Below are positions 25,489 through 34,196 of a stretch of DNA of 64,000 nucleotides, in pieces. Position numbers and translations under genes: made by a program. Each line of letters begins with the position of its first letter. Within the stretch, counting starts at the first letter, position 1. Below the pieces are notes generated by a model. It was not told the DNA's origin. It made no database searches and saw only the letters and a program-made list of their open reading frames with translations. Origin of the DNA: an uncultured Bacilli bacterium (GTDB taxonomy: Bacteria > Bacillota_I > Bacilli_A > RF39 > UBA660); NCBI GenBank assembly GCA_934102355.1, contig CAKOSO010000002.1, positions 1-64,000 of the forward strand, given 5' to 3'.

Positions 25489-26832
25489 TTATTCTCCTTC
25501 TTTTTCTTTTTTATAATTCATAAATGATGCTGTGTTTTTCTTAAATAAAAGATCTGCTGTTCCAATTTTACCACTTCTGTTTTTTCTTACGATTAGCTCT
25601 GCTTTACTTAAGTTATCATCTATTTTTGAATCTTTATTATAGTAATCATCCCTGTAGATGAAACCAACGATATCGGCATCTTGCTCAATTGAACCTGATT
25701 CTCTTAAGTCACTTAGAATTGGTCTTTTATCTTCTCTTAACTCTGGAGTTCTAGATAATTGTGCCAAGCATAATACTGGTACTTTTAATTCTAGTGCTAG
25801 AGTTTTTAACGCTCTTGATATTTCTGATACTTCTTGTTGTCTGTTTCCTTGATATCTTGACATTCCACCAATTAATGTTAAGTAGTCGATTACTATTAAT
25901 CCTAAATTATTTGTTGCTGTTGCAATTCTTCTACACTTAGCTTTGATATCTCCAATTGTTACTCCTGGTGAGTCATCTATATATATGTTTGTTTCTGCAA
26001 GTTGACTCATCGCTTCGTTAACTCTTTTCCAATCTTCATTTTGTAAATTACCATTAATTAGTTTCTTACCTTCTATTTGCCCTAGTGATGAAATCATACG
26101 TGATACTAATTGTTCTGCTCTCATCTCTAATGTAAATATTACAATTGTTTTTTTAGTGTTTAATGCAACATTAGTTGCAATATTTAAAGCTAATGCAGTT
26201 TTACCCATACTTGGACGTGCTGCTATTATTATTAATTCATTTTCATGTAATCCATCTGTTAGATTGTCAAAATCGTAAAGTCCTGTTGGAAGTCCACTTA
26301 TTTTGCCTTTATTAGAAGCCAATTCCTCTAGATTTGCTTGAAATGTTGTTAATACTTCTGGCATTGTTCTAAATTCTTTAGATTTTCTATTTTTTACAAC
26401 ATTTAATATTTTTGCTTCAGCTTTATCTAACGTTTCTGGTACAGGAAATTCATTTGAATATCCAAGTGTTGCAATGTTTGTTGCTTCATCAATTAAATTT
26501 CTTAATATACTTTTATCAGAAACAATATTTATATAGTGATCAATATTTGCTGCAGTTGGGGTTTGATCCAATATTTCTGTTAAATACTCAATACCACCAA
26601 CGGCATCTAATTCTTGTTTATTTTTTAATTCATTAGTTACTGTTGTTAAATCTATTGCAACGTTTGAATTATACAAGTTTCTTATTGCTTCAAATATTTT
26701 TCCATGTTTATCTAAATAGAAACTTTCTTGTGATAGTGATTCCAATGCTTTTATTACTGCTTCTTTAGATAATAACATTGATCCTAAAACTGATTGTTCT
26801 GCTTCTATGTTGTTAGGAATTTCTCTTTTCAT
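25489..26832 (-). CDS. dnaC: Replicative DNA helicase
   Basis: 447 residues; orthologue of E. coli DnaB and B. subtilis DnaC. The N-terminal helical domain begins PNNIEAEQSVLGSML; the RecA-like domain has Walker A ARPSMGKTALAL, Walker B-type LGLIVIDYLTLI, and the arginine-finger region ending VRKNRSGKIGT. It unwinds DNA at the fork. Located directly after rplI, as in Bacillus. Confidence 0.97.
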   Translation of the reverse strand: MKREIPNNIEAEQSVLGSMLLSKEAVIKALESLSQESFYLDKHGKIFEAIRNLYNSNVAIDLTTVTNELKNKQELDAVGGIEYLTEILDQTPTAANIDHYINIVSDKSILRNLIDEATNIATLGYSNEFPVPETLDKAEAKILNVVKNRKSKEFRTMPEVLTTFQANLEELASNKGKISGLPTGLYDFDNLTDGLHENELIIIAARPSMGKTALALNIATNVALNTKKTIVIFTLEMRAEQLVSRMISSLGQIEGKKLINGNLQNEDWKRVNEAMSQLAETNIYIDDSPGVTIGDIKAKCRRIATATNNLGLIVIDYLTLIGGMSRYQGNRQQEVSEISRALKTLALELKVPVLCLAQLSRTPELREDKRPILSDLRESGSIEQDADIVGFIYRDDYYNKDSKIDDNLSKAELIVRKNRSGKIGTADLLFKKNTASFMNYKKEKEGE

Positions 26833-26843
26833 AGTTCACCTAC

Positions 26844-27284
26844 TTACTGCTTTGTTATTTCTATTTTTAAAATTGCCTTTATATCCTTATATAAATCTAT
26901 TTCAACATTGTGATATCCTAAAGATGAAATAGGGCTTTTAATATTGATTTGATTTTTATTTATTTTATATTTTTTACCCAATTGTTCTTTTATTTGTTTT
27001 ACTGAGATACTTCCAAATACTTTATCATGTTCTCCAGTTTTTACTTTAAATGTGATTTTATCTTTTTCAATTAGATCTTTTAGCATTAATGCTTCTTTTT
27101 TATTTAATTCATCTGTTTCTACTTGTTTTGCTTGTTCTTTTTTTAGATTGTTTAAATTTGTTGGTGTTTTTGCTACTGCATATCCTTTTGCTATTAAGAA
27201 ATTTTTAGCATATCCATCTTTGACATTTTTAATTTCACCTTTTTTACCTTGATTTTTAAGGTCTTTAGTAAAGATTACTTCCAT
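26844..27284 (-). CDS. rplI: Ribosomal protein bL9
   Basis: 146 residues. N-terminal globular domain (MEVIFTKDLKNQGKKGEIKN, then GYAKNFLIAKGYA), the long connecting helix (about 40-75) and the C-terminal RNA-binding domain (GEHDKVFGSISVKQI) are all present. The ribosome site lies in the end of the upstream DHH gene (AAGGAGTGAT). Confidence 0.97.
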   Translation of the reverse strand: MEVIFTKDLKNQGKKGEIKNVKDGYAKNFLIAKGYAVAKTPTNLNNLKKEQAKQVETDELNKKEALMLKDLIEKDKITFKVKTGEHDKVFGSISVKQIKEQLGKKYKINKNQINIKSPISSLGYHNVEIDLYKDIKAILKIEITKQ

Positions 27285-27288
27285 AATA

Positions 27289-28245
27289 TCACTCCTTATC
27301 TAAAATATTTTTTAACATTTTTTCCGCTTCTTTTACACTTTTTAATTTTAATTTTGTGGCAGCTTCATTTTTTGAACCTCCACCATCAAGTTTTTCCATC
27401 ATTTTACCAACATCGAGTTTTGATATGGATCTTGCACTTATTGATACCTCATCATCGTTTATTCTACCTATTACAAATGATGTGTTTATATTTTCAAAAT
27501 CTAATAATGTGTCAGCCATACTTGCTATTTCTTCTTTTTTATAGATTTCCTTATTTGATGCTGTTGTTATTGCTATATTGTTTTTTAGTGTTTCTATATT
27601 TCCTAGCATTTTTGCTGTTTTAATATATCTTTTAATATCTTGCTTTAATAAGTAGGAAACATCATTTATTGATGCTCCAATACTTAATAGATATGATGCT
27701 GTATCAAATGTAGATTTAGATGTTCTTATCGTAAAATCATTAGTATCTAAGTATATTCCTGATAAAAGAATGGTTGCATATTTTTTAGGTGCTTTAATCC
27801 TAAGTGATTTTAACAAATCTACTACTATTTCACATGTACTTGATGTTTCATCTATAAATATCTTACTACTCTTTATTGTATTAGAGTTCTTTTTATGATG
27901 ATCAATTATTATTGTATTGTCTTTTGTTAATTCTTTATCAAGACATACTAAATTAGTTTTATTTGTATCGGCAATTATTACTAGTGATTTTTCATCAATA
28001 TTTATATCTTCTTTTTTCTTAATATTTATCTCTTTTAAATTTTCTAATGCTTTTTTAACACCTGATTCATATTCATTATCATTTATTATAAATGTAGTAT
28101 TTTTTTTATATTTTTTACATATTAGAGAAATGCCTATTATAGCTCCTAAACCATCTAAATCTATATCATTATGACTTAGTAAAAATACTTTCTGGGATGC
28201 TTTAATGTTTTTTATTAGTAAATTTTTTAATTCTTTAAAATTCAT
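27289..28245 (-). CDS. GdpP-like DHH/DHHA1 phosphodiesterase lacking sensor domains
   Basis: 318 residues corresponding to the catalytic half of GdpP (c-di-AMP phosphodiesterase), immediately upstream of rplI as gdpP is in Bacillus. Visible motifs: SHNDIDLDGLGA, VIIADT, DHHKKN, TSSTCEIV and SGIYLDTNDF. The N-terminal membrane, PAS and GGDEF regions of GdpP are absent. The DHHA1 loop reads GGGSKNEAAT, without the expected histidine (GGGH). It may hydrolyse c-di-AMP or pApA, or another nucleotide; substrate is inference. Confidence 0.85.
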   Translation of the reverse strand: MNFKELKNLLIKNIKASQKVFLLSHNDIDLDGLGAIIGISLICKKYKKNTTFIINDNEYESGVKKALENLKEINIKKKEDINIDEKSLVIIADTNKTNLVCLDKELTKDNTIIIDHHKKNSNTIKSSKIFIDETSSTCEIVVDLLKSLRIKAPKKYATILLSGIYLDTNDFTIRTSKSTFDTASYLLSIGASINDVSYLLKQDIKRYIKTAKMLGNIETLKNNIAITTASNKEIYKKEEIASMADTLLDFENINTSFVIGRINDDEVSISARSISKLDVGKMMEKLDGGGSKNEAATKLKLKSVKEAEKMLKNILDKE

Positions 28246-28265
28246 ATAAGCCTCCTTGCTTTTTT

Positions 28266-28294
28266 ATTATACTACAAATAAGTATTTTTGTCTT
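28266..28294 (-). promoter_or_regulatory. Promoter of the DHH-rplI-dnaC operon
   Basis: Minus strand AAGACA (28294-28289), 17-bp spacer, TATAAT (28271-28266), followed by AAGGAGG and the DHH ATG at 28245. Confidence 0.6.
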
Positions 28295-28303
28295 TAAAAA
28301 GAA

Positions 28304-28340
28304 AAAAGAATAATTCAAGATAAACTTGTTTTATTCTTTT
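28304..28340 (-). terminator. rpsR operon terminator
   Basis: Long interrupted stem (10 bp AAAAGAATAA/TTATTCTTTT plus 4 bp CAAG/CTTG) followed on the minus strand by T-rich sequence, just past the rpsR stop. Confidence 0.8.
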
Positions 28341-28555
28341 TATTTTGTAAATGGTAATAATGCTATCATACGTGCTTTTTTGATTTCTTCAGCTATACAT
28401 CTTTGATGTTTAGCGCAAGCACCTGTTACACGTCTTGGTAATATTTTACCTTTTTCGTTAATATATTTTTTTAAGATATCTACATCTTTATAGTTAATTG
28501 TTTTTCCAGCACACATATAGCATACTTTCTTTTTCTTACGATAAAACTCTGCCAT
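28340..28555 (-). CDS. rpsR: Ribosomal protein bS18
   Basis: 71 residues. Signature region LKKYINEKGKILPRRVTG is intact. Four cysteines (CYMC near residue 12, then CAKHQRC near 47) suggest the zinc-binding C+ form. Third gene of rpsF-ssb-rpsR. Confidence 0.97.
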   Translation of the reverse strand: MAEFYRKKKKVCYMCAGKTINYKDVDILKKYINEKGKILPRRVTGACAKHQRCIAEEIKKARMIALLPFTK

Positions 28556-28569
28556 TATTTTCCTCCTTT

Positions 28570-29034
28570 TTAGAAAGGTAAATCATCGTCTTCAATTTTG
28601 ATTTCTTCTCCGAAATCTTTAAATGGATCATTATCAACGTTTGTTTGACTAGCAGGAGATTCACTGCCAAAGTCATATGGATTAACTGATGGTTCTGTAG
28701 ATTGTTCTGCTCTAGCATTTTTAGTATCTAAAAATTGAACATTATCTGCAACAACTTCAGTAATATATCTTTTCTTTCCGTCTTCTCCATCATAGCTTCT
28801 TGTTTGGATTCTTCCATCAATTGCAACTTGACTTCCTTGTTTTAAATAATTTTTAACATTTTCTGCTTGTTTTCTCCATACTACAATATTAATAAAATCA
28901 GTTTCTCTTTCTCCATTTGCTGATGTAAAATTTCTATTTACAGCTAGTGAGAATGTTGCTACTGCAGTATTTGATCCTGTATATCTTAATTCAGGATCAC
29001 GAACTAATCTTCCAATTAAAAATACTTTATTCAT
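28570..29034 (-). CDS. ssb: Single-stranded DNA-binding protein
   Basis: 154 residues. OB fold (about 1-105) begins MNKVFLIGRLVRDPELRYT and includes DFINIVVWRKQAENV. A flexible Ser/Asn/Pro linker leads to the acidic tip ending DDDLPF, the docking site for RecO, PriA and other repair proteins. Between rpsF and rpsR as in Bacillus. Confidence 0.97.
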   Translation of the reverse strand: MNKVFLIGRLVRDPELRYTGSNTAVATFSLAVNRNFTSANGERETDFINIVVWRKQAENVKNYLKQGSQVAIDGRIQTRSYDGEDGKKRYITEVVADNVQFLDTKNARAEQSTEPSVNPYDFGSESPASQTNVDNDPFKDFGEEIKIEDDDLPF

Positions 29035-29045
29035 ATAATTACCTC

Positions 29046-29333
29046 TTAGTCTTCAACTTTAACTACTAAAGAACGAATTATATTTTCATTTACGTTAGCG
29101 ACATGATTAAATTCATCAACTGCATTTTTATCTGCTTCAACAGTTAAAAGAAAATAATAACCCTTCTTGTGCTTATTAATTTCATATGCTAATTCTCTTT
29201 GACCCATATCTTTTAATTCAAGTACTTTTCCGTTTGCTTTTTCTACTGTTGTTTTAATTTCTTCTGCTGTTTTTTTGATATTAGCCTCATCTAAAGTAGG
29301 ATTAACTATGAACATCATTTCATATTTTTTCAT
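29046..29333 (-). CDS. rpsF: Ribosomal protein bS6
   Basis: 95 residues from ATG 29333, preceded by AGGAGGTG; the upstream frame extension has no ribosome site. It opens MKKYEMMFIVNPTLDE and has the MGQRELAYEINKHKKGYYFLL segment of S6. The leader (29334-29398) contains two hairpins and is a candidate autoregulatory site. Confidence 0.96.
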   Translation of the reverse strand: MKKYEMMFIVNPTLDEANIKKTAEEIKTTVEKANGKVLELKDMGQRELAYEINKHKKGYYFLLTVEADKNAVDEFNHVANVNENIIRSLVVKVED

Positions 29334-29398
29334 TTTGCACCTCCTTTTGGACATCTGGCTTCATAAGAAGCAAGGAGTAAACTTATTACTCGGTTTGT
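29334..29398 (-). promoter_or_regulatory. rpsF leader with two hairpins, candidate S6:S18 autoregulatory element
   Basis: The predicted minus-strand leader begins ACCGAGTAA; GAGTAA pairs with TTACTC, and GCTTC with GAAGC (loop TTAT), just before the ribosome site. Known S6:S18-binding leaders carry a conserved CCG; an ACCG sits at the foot of the first hairpin. The assignment is inference. Confidence 0.45.
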
Positions 29399-29428
29399 AT
29401 TATATCAAATAATTTTATGTTTTGTAAA
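29399..29428 (-). promoter_or_regulatory. Promoter of rpsF-ssb-rpsR
   Basis: Minus strand TTTACA (29428-29423), 18-bp spacer, TATAAT (29404-29399). Confidence 0.75.
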
Positions 29429-29435
29429 GTAAAAT

Positions 29436-29466
29436 ATGAAAAAATAAGATTATTGCTAATCTTATT
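29436..29466 (-). terminator. ychF terminator
   Basis: 10-bp stem AATAAGATTA/TAATCTTATT (loop 4) with the T run on the minus-strand 3' side, overlapping the ychF stop. Confidence 0.8.
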
Positions 29467-30562
29467 ATAGGTTAAATCTAAAATGGCAAATATCACCATC
29501 TTGCATTATATAATCTTTTCCTTCAATTCTTAATTTTCCTTGCTCTTTTACTTTTAATTCACTTTTATTTTCTATCATATCTTTATAGCTTATAACTTCT
29601 GCTTTTATGAATCCTTTTTCAAAATCAGTATGAATAATTCCTGCACATTCTTTAGCATTCATTCCATTTTTAAATGTCCAAGCTTTTACTTCTTCTGGTC
29701 CACATGTAAAATATGTTTTTAATCCTAATATTTCATATGTTGTTTCAATAAGTTTATCTAGTCCAGATTTTTCAATATTTAATTCTTTTAACATTTCATC
29801 TCTATCTTCATCATTTAGTTCTGATAATTCTGATTCTATTTTTGCTGATACTACTATAACTTTTGAATTTTCACGTGATGCATATTCTTTTAATTTTTTA
29901 ACATTCTCATTTTCTATATTTATTTCGCTTTCGGAAATATTTGCTAGATATATATGTGGTTTTAAAGTAAGAAGATTAAATGATTTCATTGCAAATAATT
30001 CTTCTTCTGTGTAATTAATTAGTCTTAATGGAATATTTTTTTCTAGAGCATTTTTTGATTTTTCTAATGCTTGGGCCTCTATTATTACTTCTTGTTCCTT
30101 AGTAGTTCTTGCCTTTGTCTTTATTTTATCTAATCTATTTGAAACAATTTCTAGATCTGCTAAAATTAATTCTAAGTTAATTATTTCAACATCTCTTATT
30201 GGATCAACTCCACCTTCTACATGGGTTATATCTTTTTCATTGAAGCACCTTACTACTTCTACTATTGCATCTACTTCTCTTATATGAGACAAAAATTTAT
30301 TACCTAGGCCTTCTCCCACTGATGCACCTTTTACTATTCCTGCAATATCTACGAATTCAAATGTTGCTGGTTTTATTTCTTTTGGGTTATAGATTTCTTT
30401 TAGTTTTTGTAATCTTTCATCTGGCACAAATACTACCCCTACATTTGGTTCAATTGTTGCAAACGGGTAGTTTGCTATTAATATATCTTTTTTTGTTATT
30501 GCATTAAATAAAGTTGATTTGCCTACATTTGGAAGACCAACGATTCCTGCTTTTAATCCCAT
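29465..30562 (-). CDS. ychF: Redox-regulated ATPase/GTPase YchF (Obg family)
   Basis: 365 residues. G1 GLPNVGKSTLFNAIT, G3 DIAGIVKGAS, the YchF variant of the specificity loop, and the C-terminal TGS domain ending DGDICHFRFN are all visible. It is a ribosome-associated P-loop ATPase. Followed by rpsF as in Bacillus. Extended -10 TGTTATAAT lies at about 30582-30590 on the minus strand. Confidence 0.97.
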   Translation of the reverse strand: MGLKAGIVGLPNVGKSTLFNAITKKDILIANYPFATIEPNVGVVFVPDERLQKLKEIYNPKEIKPATFEFVDIAGIVKGASVGEGLGNKFLSHIREVDAIVEVVRCFNEKDITHVEGGVDPIRDVEIINLELILADLEIVSNRLDKIKTKARTTKEQEVIIEAQALEKSKNALEKNIPLRLINYTEEELFAMKSFNLLTLKPHIYLANISESEINIENENVKKLKEYASRENSKVIVVSAKIESELSELNDEDRDEMLKELNIEKSGLDKLIETTYEILGLKTYFTCGPEEVKAWTFKNGMNAKECAGIIHTDFEKGFIKAEVISYKDMIENKSELKVKEQGKLRIEGKDYIMQDGDICHFRFNL

Positions 30563-30603
30563 AAAATCACCTTCGTTTGTTATTATAACATGATTTAATA
30601 AAA

Positions 30604-30623
30604 GAAAAAAGCACTAAGTGCTT
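30604..30623 (-). terminator. Terminator of the parA-parB-DUF951-abgT unit
   Basis: AAGCAC/GTGCTT stem (loop 3) followed by T6 on the minus strand, 10 nt past the AbgT stop. Confidence 0.8.
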
Positions 30624-30632
30624 ATATTAAAA

Positions 30633-32225
30633 TTATAAAGTTGGGAATACTCCAGGACCTAATGGTAATCCTGCTATGTACCAGATGATACATATAAATA
30701 TCCAAGCAATACTTAATGCTATAAAGTAAGGCATCATTAATGATATACCTTTTTTAATTGAGAATGTTTTTCCTGTATCTTTATTGTAAATATTTAAATA
30801 TGCAATATATACGACAAAGTAAGCAAGAAGCGGTGTTATACCATTTGTCATTGATTCTCCTGCTCTAAATATAAATTGGGCATATTGTGGAGCTATATTT
30901 TGTTGCATCATCATTGGTACTAATACTGGAGCAAACATTGACCATTTTGTTACTGTTCCTGGAACAAATATATTTGCTAGGCCGATTATTAATAATGTTA
31001 ATACAATTAATATTGCTCCAGATACCGGAAGAGATTTTAAAATTTGTGTTAACCATGCAACTATTACTGTACCTATGTTTGTTTCTTTAAATATTGCTAT
31101 AAATTGAGATGCAAAGAATATCATTACTAAGATTAACCCTAAAGTAGATAACTTGTCTCCTAATTTATTTATTAATTCTTTGTCATTTTTGATTGTTTTA
31201 GCACCTATTCCATATGCAATTCCTGTTGTCATAAAGAATATTGCTACTATATATGTAAATCCGTCTTGGAAATATGAATTTGCTCCAAATAATTGATCAA
31301 CATATGCAGTTTGATTTAAATCTAGAAGCATTCCTGATAATGGTAATCCTGGTATTAGCATATATATAAATACCAAGAATACTATTATTGCTGTTATTCT
31401 TGCATATTTTAAACCTTTCTTTTCTTGAGCTTCTTCTTTTATTTTCTTTTGCTCTTCATATTGTAAATCTAGATATTCTATTTCTTGTGTTTTTCCTAAA
31501 TCGTCTGTTTTCTTTGAAATATATCTTCCTAATTTTTTAACAATAATTTTTTCAGTAATTATAGTACCTACTATAGATAAAATAACACATGTTATTATCA
31601 TTATGAATAGGTTTGATGTCATTCTTGTATAGAATGATGGATCAATTAATTGTGCAGCATTTGTTGTGTATGATATTAAATCAATATCTATTGAACCAAC
31701 AAAGAAGCTTACACTATAACCAAATGCAACACCTGCAAATGATGTTGCTATTCCTGCTAGTGGGTTTCTACCATTAAATAGGAATAATAAGGCTCCTATT
31801 GGAATTAGTATTGCATAACCTACTTCATTAACTATGCTTGAAAATGTTGCTAATAAAAATATTAAAAACGTTATGAATTTCGGATTGATTTTTATTAGTC
31901 TTCTTTTCATGAATGTTTGAATAAGTCCAGTAACTTCAGCAACTCCTAGTCCAAATAGTGTAATTATAAGTGTACTAAGCGTTGTAAAACTTATAAAGTT
32001 TGTTGCAGCATTACTAATTATTGATTTTACTCCATCGTAGTTTAACATATTTTTAACTACTACAATAGTATTTTTTAACTCTCCTGTTGCTGTATTGATA
32101 CTACTATAAGTACCAGAAACATTAAATAATGAGAGTATAAAGCTTAAAACTAGTACTATAACAATTAATATTAGATATGATGTAACTGGATGAAATGTAA
32201 TTTTCTTCTTATTTTTTTTGCTCAT
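30633..32225 (-). CDS. AbgT family transporter
   Basis: 530 residues, about a dozen hydrophobic helices. AbgT family features: a short basic start with HPVTSYLILI, the NEVGYAILIPIGALLF and SFAGVAFGYSVSFFVGSIDI segments, and SMFAPVLVPMMMQQNIAPQYAQ near 420. E. coli AbgT imports p-aminobenzoyl-glutamate, and other members export sulfonamides; the substrate here is unknown. The ATG follows the DUF951 stop by 2 nt with GAGGAGTAAAT, so it is co-transcribed with parAB. Confidence 0.88.
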   Translation of the reverse strand: MSKKNKKKITFHPVTSYLILIVIVLVLSFILSLFNVSGTYSSINTATGELKNTIVVVKNMLNYDGVKSIISNAATNFISFTTLSTLIITLFGLGVAEVTGLIQTFMKRRLIKINPKFITFLIFLLATFSSIVNEVGYAILIPIGALLFLFNGRNPLAGIATSFAGVAFGYSVSFFVGSIDIDLISYTTNAAQLIDPSFYTRMTSNLFIMIITCVILSIVGTIITEKIIVKKLGRYISKKTDDLGKTQEIEYLDLQYEEQKKIKEEAQEKKGLKYARITAIIVFLVFIYMLIPGLPLSGMLLDLNQTAYVDQLFGANSYFQDGFTYIVAIFFMTTGIAYGIGAKTIKNDKELINKLGDKLSTLGLILVMIFFASQFIAIFKETNIGTVIVAWLTQILKSLPVSGAILIVLTLLIIGLANIFVPGTVTKWSMFAPVLVPMMMQQNIAPQYAQFIFRAGESMTNGITPLLAYFVVYIAYLNIYNKDTGKTFSIKKGISLMMPYFIALSIAWIFICIIWYIAGLPLGPGVFPTL

Positions 32226-32227
32226 AT

Positions 32228-32416
32228 TTACTCCTCAACTATTTTCTTTATTCTTTTATTGAATTCTACTCTTGGAATCATCACTGTTCTTCCACAATTA
32301 ATACATTTTATTTTGATATCAGCGCCTAATCTTACAACTTCCCATAAATTAGTTCCGCATGGATGTTGTTTTTTCATTATGACTTTGGAACCTATTGTAT
32401 ATGCTTTAGATTCCAT
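32228..32416 (-). CDS. DUF951 family protein (YyzM-like)
   Basis: 62 residues from ATG 32416; a longer TTG start would overlap parB by 17 nt. The conserved KQHPCGTNLWEVVRLGADIKIKC block and the second CxxC-type ligand (CINCGR) are typical of DUF951, probably a small zinc-binding protein. In Bacillus yyzM also follows spo0J. Function unknown. Confidence 0.87.
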   Translation of the reverse strand: MESKAYTIGSKVIMKKQHPCGTNLWEVVRLGADIKIKCINCGRTVMIPRVEFNKRIKKIVEE

Positions 32417-32417
32417 T

Positions 32418-33311
32418 TCAATCTCTACTTTCAAAATGTATTATTTCTAGAATTCTATTTAAGTCATTTGTATTTGTAAATGATATTTCAACTTTTTTAT
32501 TCTTTATTTTTACATTTGAACCTAAATATTCACTTAGTTGTCTTTCAATATCTAAGTATTCATAAGATTTATTATGTTTAGTAATCTTATTTTTTCTTGC
32601 GAAATCTTTTTTATCTGATGCTATAGTTTCTAAATCTCTAACGCTTAGTTCTTCTGTCATTATTTTATCTGTTAATTCATTTATTTTTTCTTTGTCTTCT
32701 AATTTTGATAAAATTTTGGCATGACCTAATGATAGTTTATTTTCTTTTACTAAGTTTTTAGTTGTATCTGGTAGAGATAATATCCCTAGTATATTAGTTA
32801 TATAACTTCTACTTTTTCCAACTCTTTTTGCTAATTCTTCTTGAGTTAGGTTTAGATTTAACATTAGATTTTTATAAGCTTCTGCTTCTTCTATTGGATT
32901 TAAATCTTCTCTTTGTAAGTTTTCTAATAGTGCTATTTCCATCATTTGTGTATCAGAAAATTCTCTTACTATTGCTGGAATTGTTTCTTTTCCAGCTAAT
33001 TGCGATGCTCTAAATCTTCTTTCACCAGCAATTATTTCGTACCCTTTGATACTTTTTTTAACAATTATTGGTTGAAAAACACCATGTTCTTTAATACTTG
33101 CTGCAAGTTCATTTAAAGATTCTTCATCAAATGTTTTTCGTGGTTGATAAGGGTTAGGTCTTAATTCACTAAGTGGAATTTCTCTTACTTCTTCTTCTGT
33201 TGATGTTTCCATTATGTGATCTTCTAATTGACCGTAATTTAAATCCTCAATATTAAATAGCTCTTCTAATCCTCTTCCTAAAGCTCTTCTTTTATTATTT
33301 TGTTCCTGCAT
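32418..33311 (-). CDS. parB: Chromosome partitioning protein ParB/Spo0J
   Basis: 297 residues. The ParB N-terminal CTP-binding domain has NPYQPRKTF and AGERRFRA; the HTH includes TQEELAKRVGKSRSYITN. Arg in GKSR and Gly before His in LSLGHAK match residues reported to give parS (not NBS) specificity. The C-terminal dimerisation domain ends near IIHFESRD. It loads on the parS sites found at 55230-56167. The start overlaps the parA stop by 17 nt and has GAGGTGAT. Confidence 0.96.
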   Translation of the reverse strand: MQEQNNKRRALGRGLEELFNIEDLNYGQLEDHIMETSTEEEVREIPLSELRPNPYQPRKTFDEESLNELAASIKEHGVFQPIIVKKSIKGYEIIAGERRFRASQLAGKETIPAIVREFSDTQMMEIALLENLQREDLNPIEEAEAYKNLMLNLNLTQEELAKRVGKSRSYITNILGILSLPDTTKNLVKENKLSLGHAKILSKLEDKEKINELTDKIMTEELSVRDLETIASDKKDFARKNKITKHNKSYEYLDIERQLSEYLGSNVKIKNKKVEISFTNTNDLNRILEIIHFESRD

Positions 33312-34086
33312 TGTTTTCTATCACCTCTTTAGCTAAATTTAAATATGCTTCTGAACCTCTACTTTTTGGATCATATGCAATTATTGGCTTGCCATGTGAT
33401 GGTGCTTCTGTAAGTCTTATAAGTCTTGGTATAATTGTATTATATACTTTATCTTTAAAGTAGCTTCTTATTTCTTCTACTACTTCAAGCCCTAAATTTG
33501 TTCTTGAATCTAGCATTGTTAATAAAACTCCTTCAATTGCTAAATCTGGATTCAAGTTTTGTTGTGTATACATAATTGCTTTTAACAACTGTGTTATTCC
33601 TTCAAGTGCAAAAAATTCACATTGTACTGGAATAATTACTGAATCTGATGCTGTAAGAGCATTTGTTGTTATTATTCCTAAAGCAGGTGGGCAATCTATT
33701 ATAATAAAATCAAATATATCTTTTATTTCTGCTATATGATTTTTTAATTGTTCTGCTTTAATATAGTTTTCTTTTGTTCTTCCCTGCTCAAGAATCTCTA
33801 TATCAATTCCTGCTAAGTTAATATTTGCTGGTAATACGTATAAATTTTTATATTTTGTTTTTACGATTGCTTCTTTTATATTAGCTGTATTATTTAATAC
33901 ATTATAAGCACTTTTTTCTATTTCTCCTTTATTAAGACCTATTCCTGTTGTTGCATTACATTGTGGATCTAGATCGATTAATAGAACTTTTTTATTTAAA
34001 ATGGCTAGAGATGCTGATAAATTTATACTAGTTGTTGTTTTTCCTACGCCACCTTTTTGATTAATTAAAGAAATTACTTTCCCCAT
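33295..34086 (-). CDS. parA: Chromosome partitioning ATPase ParA/Soj
   Basis: 263 residues. Deviant Walker A KGGVGKTTTSINL is at residues 11-23; DLDPQCNATTG and the Walker B IIIDCPPALG are present. It binds DNA nonspecifically, is stimulated by ParB, and in Bacillus regulates DnaA. Transcribed separately from noc, which has its own terminator. Confidence 0.97.
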   Translation of the reverse strand: MGKVISLINQKGGVGKTTTSINLSASLAILNKKVLLIDLDPQCNATTGIGLNKGEIEKSAYNVLNNTANIKEAIVKTKYKNLYVLPANINLAGIDIEILEQGRTKENYIKAEQLKNHIAEIKDIFDFIIIDCPPALGIITTNALTASDSVIIPVQCEFFALEGITQLLKAIMYTQQNLNPDLAIEGVLLTMLDSRTNLGLEVVEEIRSYFKDKVYNTIIPRLIRLTEAPSHGKPIIAYDPKSRGSEAYLNLAKEVIENNAGTK

Positions 34087-34175
34087 TTTTTTACCACCTG
34101 TTTCCTTTTTTAAAAGACTATATATAGTGTATCAAAAAATGAGATATTTTGAAAGAGTGTTTTTATAAAAATTTA

Positions 34176-34196
34176 AAACCGAACATGATGTTCGGC
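34176..34196 (-). terminator. noc terminator
   Basis: CCGAACA/TGTTCGG stem (loop 3) followed on the minus strand by TTTTAAATTTTT, between noc and parA. Confidence 0.85.
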
